This document shows, piece after piece, positions 47,322 through 55,579 of a stretch of DNA of 64,000 nucleotides. Both the position numbers and the translations under genes were made by a program. The stretch is from Mixta sp. Marseille-Q2659 (GTDB lineage Bacteria; Pseudomonadota; Gammaproteobacteria; Enterobacterales; Enterobacteriaceae), in assembly GCF_940807255.1 (NCBI RefSeq), contig NZ_CALNWY010000008.1:89069-153068 (forward strand), given 5' to 3'. The notes beneath the pieces were generated by a model, which had not been told where the DNA came from, searched no databases, and was given only the letters and a program-made list of their open reading frames with translations. The first letter of the stretch is position 1; the number at the start of each line of letters is the position of its first letter.

Positions 47322-49985
47322 ATGTCAGAACGTTTACATAATGACGTGGATCCGATCGAAACCCGCGACTGGCTACAGGCGATCGAATCGGTCATCCGTG
47401 AAGAAGGTGTTGAGCGTGCGCAGTTCCTGATCGATCAGGTGCTGAACGAAGCGCGCAAAGGCGGCGTGAAAGTCGCTGCAGGCTCTGCTGTCAGCAACTA
47501 CATTAACTCTATCGCCGTTGAAGACGAGCCGGATTATCCGGGCAATGCCTCTCTGGAGCGTCGTATCCGTTCCGCAATTCGCTGGAACGCCATGATGGCG
47601 GTACTGCGTGCGTCGAAAAAAGATCTGGAGCTGGGCGGTCACCTCTCATCTTTCCAGTCCTCTGCGACCATTTATGAAGTCTGCTTCAACCATTTCTTCC
47701 GCGCGCGTAATGATAAAGACGGCGGCGATCTGGTTTACTTCCAGGGCCATATTTCTCCGGGCGTTTACTCACGTGCGTTCCTTGAAGGCCGTTTGACCGA
47801 AGAGCAGATGAACAACTTCCGTCAGGAAGTGCATGGCAACGGTCTCTCTTCTTATCCGCATCCCAAACTGATGCCGGACTTCTGGCAGTTCCCGACCGTT
47901 TCTATGGGCCTTGGCCCGCTGTCGGCGATCTATCAGGCGAAATTCCTGAAATATCTGGAACACCGTGGCCTGAAAGATACCTCCGCGCAGACCGTTTACG
48001 CTTTCCTTGGCGATGGCGAAATGGACGAGCCGGAATCTAAAGGCGCCATCACCATCGCAACGCGCGAGAAGCTGGACAACCTGGTATTCATCATCAACTG
48101 TAACCTGCAGCGTCTGGATGGTCCGGTTACCGGCAACGGTAAGATCATCAACGAGCTGGAAGGCATCTTTGGCGGCGCAGGCTGGGAAGTGATCAAGGTG
48201 ATCTGGGGCAGCCGTTGGGACGAACTGCTGCGTAAAGATACCAGCGGTAAGCTGATCCAGCTGATGAACGAAACCGTTGACGGCGACTATCAGACCTTCA
48301 AATCCCGTAACGGCGCCTACGTGCGTGAACACTTCTTCGGTAAATACCCGGAAACCGCTGAGCTGGTGAAAGATATGTCCGACGACGAGATCTTCGCCCT
48401 GAACCGTGGCGGTCACGATCCGAAGAAAATCTACGCGGCGCTGAAAAAAGCACAGGAAACCAAAGGCAAGCCGGTGGTGATCCTGGCGCATACCATCAAA
48501 GGCTATGGTATGGGCGACACGGCGGAAGGCAAAAACATCGCGCACCAGGTGAAGAAAATGAACATGGACGGCGTTCGCTATGTTCGCGATCGCTTCAATG
48601 TGCCGGTAGCCGATGAAAACCTGGAAAAACTGCCGTACGTGACCTTTGAAGAAGGTTCGGAAGAGTATACCTATCTGCATGGCCAGCGTCAGAAGCTGGG
48701 CGGCTATCTGCCAAGCCGTCAGCCGAACTTCAGTGAGAAGCTGGAGCTGCCAAGCCTGGAAGATTTCGCACCGCTGCTGGAAGAGCAGAACAAAGAGATC
48801 TCTACCACCATCGCTTTCGTGCGTGCCCTGAACGTGATGCTGAAGAACAAGTCGATCAAAGATCGTCTGGTGCCGATCATCGCGGACGAAGCGCGTACCT
48901 TCGGTATGGAAGGTCTGTTCCGTCAAATCGGTATTTACAGCCCGAACGGCCAGCAGTACACGCCGCAGGACCGTGAGCAGGTGGCTTACTATAAAGAAGA
49001 TGAGAAGGGTCAGATTCTTCAGGAAGGGATTAACGAGCTGGGTGCAGGCGCATCCTGGCTGGCTGCTGCGACCTCTTACAGCACCAACAACCTGCCGATG
49101 ATCCCGTTCTATATCTACTATTCTATGTTCGGCTTCCAGCGTATCGGCGATCTCTGCTGGGCGGCGGGCGACCAGCAGGCGCGCGGCTTCCTGGTCGGCG
49201 GTACCTCCGGTCGTACCACGCTGAACGGCGAAGGTCTGCAGCACGAAGATGGTCACAGCCATATCCAGGCGCTGACCATCCCGAACTGTATCTCTTACGA
49301 TCCGGCTTACGCCTATGAAGTGGCGGTGATCATGCAGGATGGCCTGATGCGCATGTACGGCGAAGCGCAGGAAAACATCTATTACTACATCACCACGCTG
49401 AACGAAAACTATCACATGCCGGCGATGCCGCAGGGCGCAGAAGAAGGTATCCGTAAAGGTATCTACAAGCTGGAAACCCTGGAAGGCAGCAAAGGCAAAG
49501 TGCAGCTGCTGGGCTCCGGCGCTATCCTGCGTCACGTGCGTGAAGCGGCAGAAATCCTGGCGAAAGACTACGGCATCGGTTCTGACGTCTACAGTGTGAC
49601 CTCCTTCACCGAACTGGCGCGTGATGGCCAGGATTGCGAACGCTGGAACATGCTGCATCCGACAGAAGAAGCGCGCGTGCCTTACATCGCTCAGGTGATG
49701 AACGAAGCGCCTGCCGTCGCCTCTACCGACTACATGAAACTGTTTGCTGAACAGGTTCGCAGCTATATTCCGGCCAGCGATTATCGTGTACTGGGCACCG
49801 ACGGCTTTGGCCGCTCTGACAGCCGTGAAAACCTGCGTCACCACTTTGAAGTGGATGCATCTTACGTAGTGGTAGCAGCGCTGGGCGAACTGGCTAAACG
49901 CGGCGAAGTCGATAAGAAAGTAGTGGCCGATGCCATTGCCAAATTCAATATCGATGCAGATAAAGTCAACCCGCGTCTGGCATAA
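47322..49985 (+). CDS. aceE: Pyruvate dehydrogenase E1 component AceE
   Basis: Homodimeric thiamine diphosphate E1 of the pyruvate dehydrogenase complex, decarboxylating pyruvate and acetylating the lipoyl groups of AceF. The 887 residues match E. coli. The ThDP motif GDGEMDEPESKGAITIATREKLDNLVFIINCNLQ begins near residue 230, and SSYPHPKLMPDFWQFPTVSMGLGPLSAIYQAKF precedes it. The active-loop segment near 400 (HTIKGYGMGDTAEGKNIAHQVKK) is intact. AceF follows 13 bases later. The gene has the codon bias of a highly expressed gene. Confidence 0.99.
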   Translation: MSERLHNDVDPIETRDWLQAIESVIREEGVERAQFLIDQVLNEARKGGVKVAAGSAVSNYINSIAVEDEPDYPGNASLERRIRSAIRWNAMMAVLRASKKDLELGGHLSSFQSSATIYEVCFNHFFRARNDKDGGDLVYFQGHISPGVYSRAFLEGRLTEEQMNNFRQEVHGNGLSSYPHPKLMPDFWQFPTVSMGLGPLSAIYQAKFLKYLEHRGLKDTSAQTVYAFLGDGEMDEPESKGAITIATREKLDNLVFIINCNLQRLDGPVTGNGKIINELEGIFGGAGWEVIKVIWGSRWDELLRKDTSGKLIQLMNETVDGDYQTFKSRNGAYVREHFFGKYPETAELVKDMSDDEIFALNRGGHDPKKIYAALKKAQETKGKPVVILAHTIKGYGMGDTAEGKNIAHQVKKMNMDGVRYVRDRFNVPVADENLEKLPYVTFEEGSEEYTYLHGQRQKLGGYLPSRQPNFSEKLELPSLEDFAPLLEEQNKEISTTIAFVRALNVMLKNKSIKDRLVPIIADEARTFGMEGLFRQIGIYSPNGQQYTPQDREQVAYYKEDEKGQILQEGINELGAGASWLAAATSYSTNNLPMIPFYIYYSMFGFQRIGDLCWAAGDQQARGFLVGGTSGRTTLNGEGLQHEDGHSHIQALTIPNCISYDPAYAYEVAVIMQDGLMRMYGEAQENIYYYITTLNENYHMPAMPQGAEEGIRKGIYKLETLEGSKGKVQLLGSGAILRHVREAAEILAKDYGIGSDVYSVTSFTELARDGQDCERWNMLHPTEEARVPYIAQVMNEAPAVASTDYMKLFAEQVRSYIPASDYRVLGTDGFGRSDSRENLRHHFEVDASYVVVAALGELAKRGEVDKKVVADAIAKFNIDADKVNPRLA

Positions 49986-49998
49986 GAGGTAAAGATTA

Positions 49999-51900
49999 AT
50001 GGCTATCGAAATCAAAGTACCGGACATCGGCGCAGATGAAGTTGAAGTGACCGAAATTCTGGTAAAGGTCGGCGACAAAGTAGAAGCAGAGCAGTCGCTG
50101 ATTACCGTAGAAGGTGACAAAGCCTCGATGGAAGTACCTTCGCCGCAGGCGGGCGTGGTAAAAGAGATCAAAATCACTACCGGCGATAAAGTTGAAACCG
50201 GCTCACTGATTATGATTTTTGACGCAGAGGGCGCAGCACAAGCGGCGCCAGCCCCGGCTGCTGAGCAGAAAGCGGAGGCGCAGCCTGCGCCAGCCGCTGC
50301 GGCTGAAAGCAAAGACGTTAACGTACCGGACATCGGCAGCGACGAAGTTGAAGTGACTGAGATTCTGGTAAAAGTTGGCGACAAAGTTGAAGCAGAGCAG
50401 TCGCTGATCACTGTGGAAGGCGACAAAGCCTCCATGGAAGTACCGGCGCCGTTTGCGGGTACGGTGAAAGAGATCAAAATCAACACCGGCGACAAAGTCA
50501 GCACCGGCTCGCTGATTATGGTGTTCGAAACTGCCGCTTCCGGCGGTGGTGCCGCGCCTAAACCGCAGGTGAAAGAGGAAGCGGCCAGCGCGCCGGCGAC
50601 CTCTGGCGGTTCAGCCACCAAAGAAGTGAACGTACCGGATATCGGCGGCGACGAAGTTGAAGTGACCGAGATTCTGGTTAAAGCTGGCGACAAAGTGACT
50701 GCTGAGCAGTCGCTGATCACTGTTGAAGGCGACAAAGCTTCAATGGAAGTGCCGGCACCGTTCGCCGGTACGGTGAAAGAGATCAAAATCAACACCGGTG
50801 ACAAAGTCAGCACCGGCTCGCTGATTATGCTGTTTGAAGTGGAAGGCGCCGCGCCTGCCGCTGCACCTGCTGCGGAAAAAGCGGCACCGGCCGCACAGCC
50901 TGAGAAAGCAGCTCCGGCTACGGCGGCTTCTGCACCAGCGAAAGCCGCCGGTAAAGATGATTTCACCGAGAACGATGCCTACGTTCACGCCACGCCGGTT
51001 ATCCGTCGTCTGGCGCGTGAATTTGGCGTTAATCTGGCGAAAGTCAAAGGCACCGGTCGTAAAGGCCGTATCCTGAAAGAAGACGTTCAGGCCTATGTGA
51101 AAGATGCGGTGAAACGTGCTGAATCCGCACCGGCTGCCGCCGCAGGTGGCGGTCTGCCGGGCATGCTGCCGTGGCCGAAGGTGGACTTCAGCAAGTTTGG
51201 TGAAGTGGAAGAAGTTGAGCTGGGTCGTATCCAGAAAATCTCTGGTGCTAACCTGAGCCGTAACTGGGTGATGATCCCGCACGTTACGCACTTTGACAAA
51301 ACCGACATCACCGATCTGGAAGCGTTCCGTAAGCAGCAGAACGCCGAAGCTGAAAAGCGTAAGCTGGATGTGAAGATCACCCCGGTTGTCTTCATCATGA
51401 AAGCTGTTGCTGCCGCGCTGGAGCAGATGCCACGCTTTAACAGCTCGTTGTCCGAAGATGGTCAGAAGCTGACGCTGAAGAAATATATCAACATCGGCGT
51501 GGCGGTAGATACGCCGAACGGCCTGGTGGTTCCGGTATTCAAGGATGTGAACAAGAAAGGCATCGTTGAACTGTCTCGTGAACTGATGACCATCTCCAAA
51601 AAAGCGCGTGATGGCAAGCTGACCGCTGGCGAAATGCAGGGCGGCTGCTTTACCATCTCCAGCATCGGCGGCCTGGGTACCACCCACTTCGCGCCGATCG
51701 TTAACGCGCCGGAAGTGGCTATCCTCGGCGTTTCCAAGTCTTCGATGGAACCGGTCTGGAATGGTAAAGAGTTCGTACCGCGTCTGATGCTGCCGATCTC
51801 TCTCTCCTTCGACCACCGCGTGATCGATGGCGCTGATGGTGCGCGTTTCATCACCATCATCAACAACACGTTGAGCGACATCCGCCGTCTGGTGATGTAA
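49999..51900 (+). CDS. aceF: Pyruvate dehydrogenase E2 component AceF
   Basis: Dihydrolipoamide acetyltransferase core of the complex. The 633 residues hold three lipoyl domains with modified lysines K41, K143 and K246 in [10 protein letters not shown], joined by Ala/Pro/Lys-rich linkers, then the peripheral subunit-binding domain ([28 protein letters not shown], about 333-360) and the catalytic domain ending with H606 and D610 in [13 protein letters not shown]. coli AceF has 630 residues and also three lipoyl domains. Lipoyl domains two and three are almost identical in DNA. A terminator follows the stop. Confidence 0.99.
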   Translation: MAIEIKVPDIGADEVEVTEILVKVGDKVEAEQSLITVEGDKASMEVPSPQAGVVKEIKITTGDKVETGSLIMIFDAEGAAQAAPAPAAEQKAEAQPAPAAAAESKDVNVPDIGSDEVEVTEILVKVGDKVEAEQSLITVEGDKASMEVPAPFAGTVKEIKINTGDKVSTGSLIMVFETAASGGGAAPKPQVKEEAASAPATSGGSATKEVNVPDIGGDEVEVTEILVKAGDKVTAEQSLITVEGDKASMEVPAPFAGTVKEIKINTGDKVSTGSLIMLFEVEGAAPAAAPAAEKAAPAAQPEKAAPATAASAPAKAAGKDDFTENDAYVHATPVIRRLAREFGVNLAKVKGTGRKGRILKEDVQAYVKDAVKRAESAPAAAAGGGLPGMLPWPKVDFSKFGEVEEVELGRIQKISGANLSRNWVMIPHVTHFDKTDITDLEAFRKQQNAEAEKRKLDVKITPVVFIMKAVAAALEQMPRFNSSLSEDGQKLTLKKYINIGVAVDTPNGLVVPVFKDVNKKGIVELSRELMTISKKARDGKLTAGEMQGGCFTISSIGGLGTTHFAPIVNAPEVAILGVSKSSMEPVWNGKEFVPRLMLPISLSFDHRVIDGADGARFITIINNTLSDIRRLVM

Positions 51901-51907
51901 TAAAAAT

Positions 51908-51933
51908 AAAGGCCGACGAATGTCGGCCTTTTT
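51908..51933 (+). terminator. aceEF terminator
   Basis: GGCCGAC and GTCGGCC form a stem around GAAT, with A and T runs on either side extending it to ten pairs. It lies 10 bases after aceF and separates aceEF from the lpdA promoter. Confidence 0.9.
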
Positions 51934-52001
51934 ACAGGTCTGTTTATCGCTGCTTAACCGGCCTGAAATACGGGAAATGGGATCTACGGAGCCGAAGCGG
52001 T

Positions 52002-52029
52002 TTGCAGTCTGTTAACAATTCTGTAAACT
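52002..52029 (+). promoter_or_regulatory. Candidate lpdA promoter
   Basis: TTGCAG (52002-52007) and TAAACT (52024-52029) are spaced by 16 bases, about 90 bases before lpdA. Separate transcription of lpdA is expected because its product also serves the 2-oxoglutarate dehydrogenase and glycine cleavage systems. Confidence 0.55.
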
Positions 52030-52120
52030 CTTGCGGTGAACGCGTCCCGGTGGATGAAGGGCGTACTGTGAATCAGGTAAGTGACGTCTGACCCGCCGGA
52101 TAGTCAATTAAGAGGTCATG

Positions 52121-53545
52121 ATGAGTACAGAGATTAAAACCCAGGTCGTTGTGCTTGGGGCAGGTCCTGCGGGCTACTCCGCAGCCTTTCGTTGCGCGGA
52201 TTTAGGTCTGGAGACCGTACTGGTAGAGCGTTACAGCACCCTGGGCGGTGTTTGTCTTAACGTTGGCTGTATCCCTTCAAAAGCGCTGCTGCACGTGGCT
52301 AAAGTTATCGAAGAAGCGAAAGCGTTGGCCGAACACGGCATCGTTTTCGGTGAGCCGAAAACTGACATTGACAAGATCCGTACCTGGAAAGAGAAAGTCA
52401 TCAACCAGCTGACCGGCGGTCTGTCCGGTATGGCGAAGGGCCGTAAGGTCAAAGTTGTTAACGGATTGGGTAAATTTACCGGCGCGAACACCCTGGTTGT
52501 TGAAGGCGAAAACGGCGCGACCACCATCAACTTTGATAACGCGATTATTGCAGCGGGTTCACGTCCGATTCAGCTGCCGTTCATTCCTCACGAAGATTCG
52601 CGCGTGTGGGATTCCACCGCAGCGCTGGAACTGAAAGAAGTACCGAAACGCATGCTGGTGATGGGCGGTGGAATTATCGGTCTGGAAATGGGCACCGTGT
52701 ATCACGCGCTGGGTTCAGAGATTGACGTGGTTGAGATGTTCGACCAGGTGATCCCGGCTGCCGATAAAGATGTCGTGAAAGTGTTCACCAAACGCATCAG
52801 CAAGAAATTCAACCTGATGCTGGAAACCAAAGTAACCGCGGTTGAAGCTAAAGAAGACGGCATCTACGTTTCGATGGAAGGCAAAAAAGCGCCTGCCGAA
52901 GCGCAGCGTTATGACGCCGTACTGGTGGCGATCGGTCGCGTACCGAACGGTAAAAACCTCGACGCTGGCAAAGCGGGCGTGGAAGTGGACGACCGTGGCT
53001 TTATCCGCGTTGATAAGCAGATGCGCACTAATGTGCCGCACATCTATGCGATTGGCGACATCGTCGGTCAGCCGATGCTGGCGCACAAAGGCGTGCATGA
53101 AGGCCACGTAGCGGCAGAAGTTATCGCCGGTAAGAAACATTACTTCGATCCGAAAGTTATCCCGTCAATCGCCTACACCGAGCCGGAAGTGGCATGGGTT
53201 GGCCTGACCGAGAAAGAAGCGAAAGAAAAAGGCATCAGCTATGAAACCGCCACCTTCCCGTGGGCAGCGTCAGGCCGTGCTATTGCTTCTGACTGCGCAG
53301 ACGGTATGACCAAGCTGATTTTCGATAAAGAGACGCATCGCGTGATCGGCGGCGCCATTGTGGGCACCAACGGCGGCGAGCTGCTGGGCGAAATTGGCCT
53401 GGCGATCGAAATGGGCTGCGATGCGGAAGACATCGCGCTGACCATTCATGCGCACCCGACGCTGCATGAATCTGTTGGCCTGGCGGCGGAAATCTTTGAA
53501 GGAAGCATTACCGACCTGCCAAACCCGAAAGCGAAGAAAAAATAA
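52121..53545 (+). CDS. lpdA: Dihydrolipoamide dehydrogenase LpdA (E3)
   Basis: FAD flavoprotein that reoxidises lipoyl groups of the pyruvate and 2-oxoglutarate dehydrogenases and the glycine cleavage system. I choose the second of two adjacent ATGs (474 residues as in E. coli) because GAGG is five bases upstream. The FAD loop VVVLGAGPAGYSAAF, the redox disulphide C45-LNVG-C50, the NAD loop VMGGGIIGLEMGTVYHAL and the C-terminal HAHPTLHES catalytic His-Glu are all present. A terminator follows. Confidence 0.99.
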   Translation: MSTEIKTQVVVLGAGPAGYSAAFRCADLGLETVLVERYSTLGGVCLNVGCIPSKALLHVAKVIEEAKALAEHGIVFGEPKTDIDKIRTWKEKVINQLTGGLSGMAKGRKVKVVNGLGKFTGANTLVVEGENGATTINFDNAIIAAGSRPIQLPFIPHEDSRVWDSTAALELKEVPKRMLVMGGGIIGLEMGTVYHALGSEIDVVEMFDQVIPAADKDVVKVFTKRISKKFNLMLETKVTAVEAKEDGIYVSMEGKKAPAEAQRYDAVLVAIGRVPNGKNLDAGKAGVEVDDRGFIRVDKQMRTNVPHIYAIGDIVGQPMLAHKGVHEGHVAAEVIAGKKHYFDPKVIPSIAYTEPEVAWVGLTEKEAKEKGISYETATFPWAASGRAIASDCADGMTKLIFDKETHRVIGGAIVGTNGGELLGEIGLAIEMGCDAEDIALTIHAHPTLHESVGLAAEIFEGSITDLPNPKAKKK

Positions 53546-53556
53546 CGCCTTCGCAT

Positions 53557-53586
53557 AAAAGCGGCTCCGAAAGGGGCCGTTTTTTA
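53557..53586 (+). terminator. lpdA terminator
   Basis: CGGCTCC and GGGGCCG pair around a GAAA tetraloop with one G-T, followed by seven Ts, 12 bases after the lpdA stop. Confidence 0.85.
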
Positions 53587-53689
53587 TTGGATAAAATAGA
53601 GGCGGAGATGGTTTTCTCCGTCGCGTTTATGCTGTGATAAAACGACAGCAGCTGGTGGGTGGACGCCGGTTTGTTATGCGTCAGATAGT

Positions 53690-53787
53690 TTTAAATCAAG
53701 CAAGTAGCCATGCTTACAATGATAAAATGAGCCGGTAGATTTTTGTGGATTGTTTTTTTATTTTAATATCAGTGAGATAAATTTAGG
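53690..53787 (+). promoter_or_regulatory. Probable CRISPR leader
   Basis: AT-rich, non-coding 98 bases directly 5-prime of the first repeat in repeat orientation, with T runs near 53750. Type I-E leaders lie on this side of the repeat. No sequence-specific feature such as an IHF site was established. The limits are approximate. Confidence 0.5.
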
Positions 53788-53999
53788 GTGTTCCCCGCGC
53801 CAGCGGGGATAAACCGGCGTATTCTTTCGGCGGCGCGACGGCATAGTTGTGTTCCCCGCGCCAGCGGGGATAAACCGTCAGGCGCGGTTTCGCAGGCCTT
53901 TACCATGTAGTGTTCCCCGCGCCAGCGGGGATAAACCGGTCCTTAAATTAAATACTGTATAAATATACATGTGTTCCCCGCGCCAGCGGGGATAAACCG
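53788..53999 (+). CRISPR. Type I-E CRISPR array, four repeats and three spacers
   Basis: Four identical 29-base repeats start at 53788, 53849, 53910 and 53971. Each begins GTGTTCCCCGCG, ends GGATAAACCG, and has an internal CCCCGCgccaGCGGGG palindrome, the repeat typical of type I-E systems of enterobacteria. Three spacers are each exactly 32 bases (53817-53848, 53878-53909, 53939-53970), the standard I-E size. Unlike most arrays the last repeat is not degenerate. No cas gene lies in the window, so either cas genes are elsewhere or the array is an orphan. The AT-rich leader would be on the left, so the third spacer should be the oldest. Confidence 0.97.
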
Positions 54000-54408
54000 C
54001 AGCCAGATAAATTAAATACTCATCCGCTAAAAAGTTTTCTAACAGCCTGTTTATTATCAACTAAGCTATTAATCAGACTTGGCCATAAACCCTGTATCAG
54101 CATGAAGGCGATATTTAAAAAATGGCCTCTGACTTTTTATTTTCATTTGGCTGATTTTATTGAGGGGTATTAATTAATTCAGGGGTGTTTCTGTTTGTTC
54201 TTTAATGTGAAAATGCATTAAAAAATGATTTTATTTATTTCTTGCTGCTGCAGATTGTGCTGGTCTCAATATTATAAAAGTTGATAAATATTTCCTGGAG
54301 TCGCAATAATTATCAAACATCTTTTTTGTTACTTCGCTCTGACATAAATCTTATTGATATAAGACAAAACTATTATTTTTTAGCCATAACGTTTTAACAT
54401 CGATGATC
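54000..54408. other. AT-rich region between CRISPR array and phenolic acid decarboxylase
   Basis: About 400 bases without a credible gene. The first 25 bases after the last repeat share the 13-mer TAAATTAAATACT with spacer 3. The rest is very AT-rich. No terminal repeats or insertion sequence ends were seen. Confidence 0.6.
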
Positions 54409-54414
54409 TATAAT
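54409..54414 (+). promoter_or_regulatory. -10 element before phenolic acid decarboxylase
   Basis: A perfect TATAAT lies 30 bases upstream of the padC-like start, which has GAGGAG as ribosome binding site. No good -35 was found, suggesting activator dependence or an inducible promoter. Confidence 0.5.
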
Positions 54415-54443
54415 TTACCCGTTAACCAAGAGGAGTAAATTTT

Positions 54444-54947
54444 ATGAGCTTCGATAAACATGATTTAAACGGCCTGGTAGGTAAACATCTGGTTTATACC
54501 TATGATAATGGCTGGAACTATGAAATTTACTTCAAAAATAATGAAACCATCGATTATCGCATTCACAGCGGCCTGGTCGGCAATCGTTGGGTGAAAGATC
54601 AGCATGTTTACCTGGCGCGTCTCGCCAGCGACGTTTACAAAATTTCCTGGACGGAGCCAACCGGCACCGACGTTAGCCTGAGTGTGAACCTTGCCGATAA
54701 GGTGTTTCACGGCACCATCTTTTTCCCGCGTTGGGTAATGAACAATCCGGAAAAAACCGTCTGCTTCCAGAACGAACACCTTGATGAGATGGCCAGCTAT
54801 CGCGAAGCAGGCCCAGCCTATCCAACAGAAGTGATCGATGAATACGCCACGCTGACCTTTATCCGCGACGTGGGCGAAAACGATGACAGCGTGATTAACT
54901 GCCCGGCCAGTGAACTGCCCGCAAACTTTCCTGAAAACTTGAAATAA
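54444..54947 (+). CDS. padC: Phenolic acid decarboxylase
   Basis: Cofactor-free decarboxylase that turns ferulic, p-coumaric or caffeic acid into vinyl phenols, detoxifying plant phenolics. The 167-residue beta-barrel protein carries the family catalytic set at Y18 and Y20 (LVYTYDNGWNYEIYFKNN), R48 (GNRWVKDQ) and E71 (SWTEPTGTD), each exactly seven residues beyond the Bacillus subtilis PadC positions Y11, Y13, R41 and E64. A DUF3237 gene follows 12 bases later and is probably co-transcribed. Its place between lpdA and acnB is not that of E. coli, indicating acquisition. Confidence 0.93.
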   Translation: MSFDKHDLNGLVGKHLVYTYDNGWNYEIYFKNNETIDYRIHSGLVGNRWVKDQHVYLARLASDVYKISWTEPTGTDVSLSVNLADKVFHGTIFFPRWVMNNPEKTVCFQNEHLDEMASYREAGPAYPTEVIDEYATLTFIRDVGENDDSVINCPASELPANFPENLK

Positions 54948-54959
54948 GCGGAGCGCAGG

Positions 54960-55430
54960 ATGCAGCCTGAACTGGAATTCAGTTTTGCCGTTGAGATTGA
55001 GGTTGACGCGCCGATTATGGTCAACCGTACGCCGGAAGGCGGCAAGCGTCAGCTTATCCCCATTCGGGGCGGCCTTGTCAGCGGCCAGCTTGAAGGTCAG
55101 GTGATGCCAGGCGGAGTCGATAGCCAGATTATCCGCGCGGACGGGCTATGCGAGTTATCGGCTCGCTACGCCATTCGCACCACGTCGGATCACACGTTTT
55201 ATATTGAAAACAACGGTATCCGCCGCCTGCCTGCGCAATGGCGCGAGGCGCTGTTTGGCGATGATATGGCCTTTTTTAATCAAATCCCGGCAGCGGAGAT
55301 TTATTTTCGCGCCACGCCGCGTTTTGAGATCTATCATCCGGCGCTTAGCTGGCTTAGGGAAAATATCTTTATCTGTAGCGGCGAACGCAGCGAACAAGGC
55401 GTATCGCTGAAATTTTACCGCGTATTGTAA
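54960..55430 (+). CDS. DUF3237 family protein
   Basis: 156-residue protein resembling DUF3237, a small beta-barrel family of unknown function. Recognisable parts are the N-terminal LEFSFAVEIEVDAPI, the GGKRQLIPIRGGLVSGQLEGQVMPGGVDSQIIRADG segment near residue 28-63 and SARYAIRTTSDHTFYIENNGIRR near 66-89. It has no signal peptide or membrane segment. It follows the phenolic acid decarboxylase gene by 12 bases and shares its terminator, so a role in phenolic or aromatic metabolism is plausible but only inferred. Confidence 0.85.
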   Translation: MQPELEFSFAVEIEVDAPIMVNRTPEGGKRQLIPIRGGLVSGQLEGQVMPGGVDSQIIRADGLCELSARYAIRTTSDHTFYIENNGIRRLPAQWREALFGDDMAFFNQIPAAEIYFRATPRFEIYHPALSWLRENIFICSGERSEQGVSLKFYRVL

Positions 55431-55442
55431 ACACGCTGTGTG

Positions 55443-55485
55443 AAAAAACCGGCCTGGCGTATAAAAGCCAGGCCGGTTTTCTTTT
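55443..55485 (+). terminator. padC-DUF3237 terminator
   Basis: A perfect 14-base stem, AAAACCGGCCTGGC with GCCAGGCCGGTTTT, has an eight-base loop and a T-rich tail. It stops the plus-strand padC-DUF3237 transcript and, being symmetrical, probably also the leftward mgtA message. Confidence 0.93.
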
Positions 55486-55579
55486 GGTCATTTAATGGCA
55501 TTTGCTATTTTCCATGCCGCTGCTGGCAAGAAAAACGTGGCAGGGCATGCCGCAGAGGCAAATCCTGCCGACGAAAGTT

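Noticed and set aside
47769..50966. Very long open frame (1065 codons) antisense to aceE and aceF
   Set aside because: It mirrors two highly biased genes; the translation is a low-complexity shadow in its first part with no known domain, and no ribosome binding site. The sense genes are certain.
53690..53787. IHF site in the CRISPR leader
   Set aside because: AAATCAAGCAAGTA near 53690-53704 only partly fits the IHF consensus (GTA instead of TTR), so I do not claim it.
53878..54060. 60-codon frame on the minus strand across the CRISPR repeats
   Set aside because: Its repeated PRWRGEH and SPLARGT segments are translated CRISPR repeats, a well-known annotation artefact.
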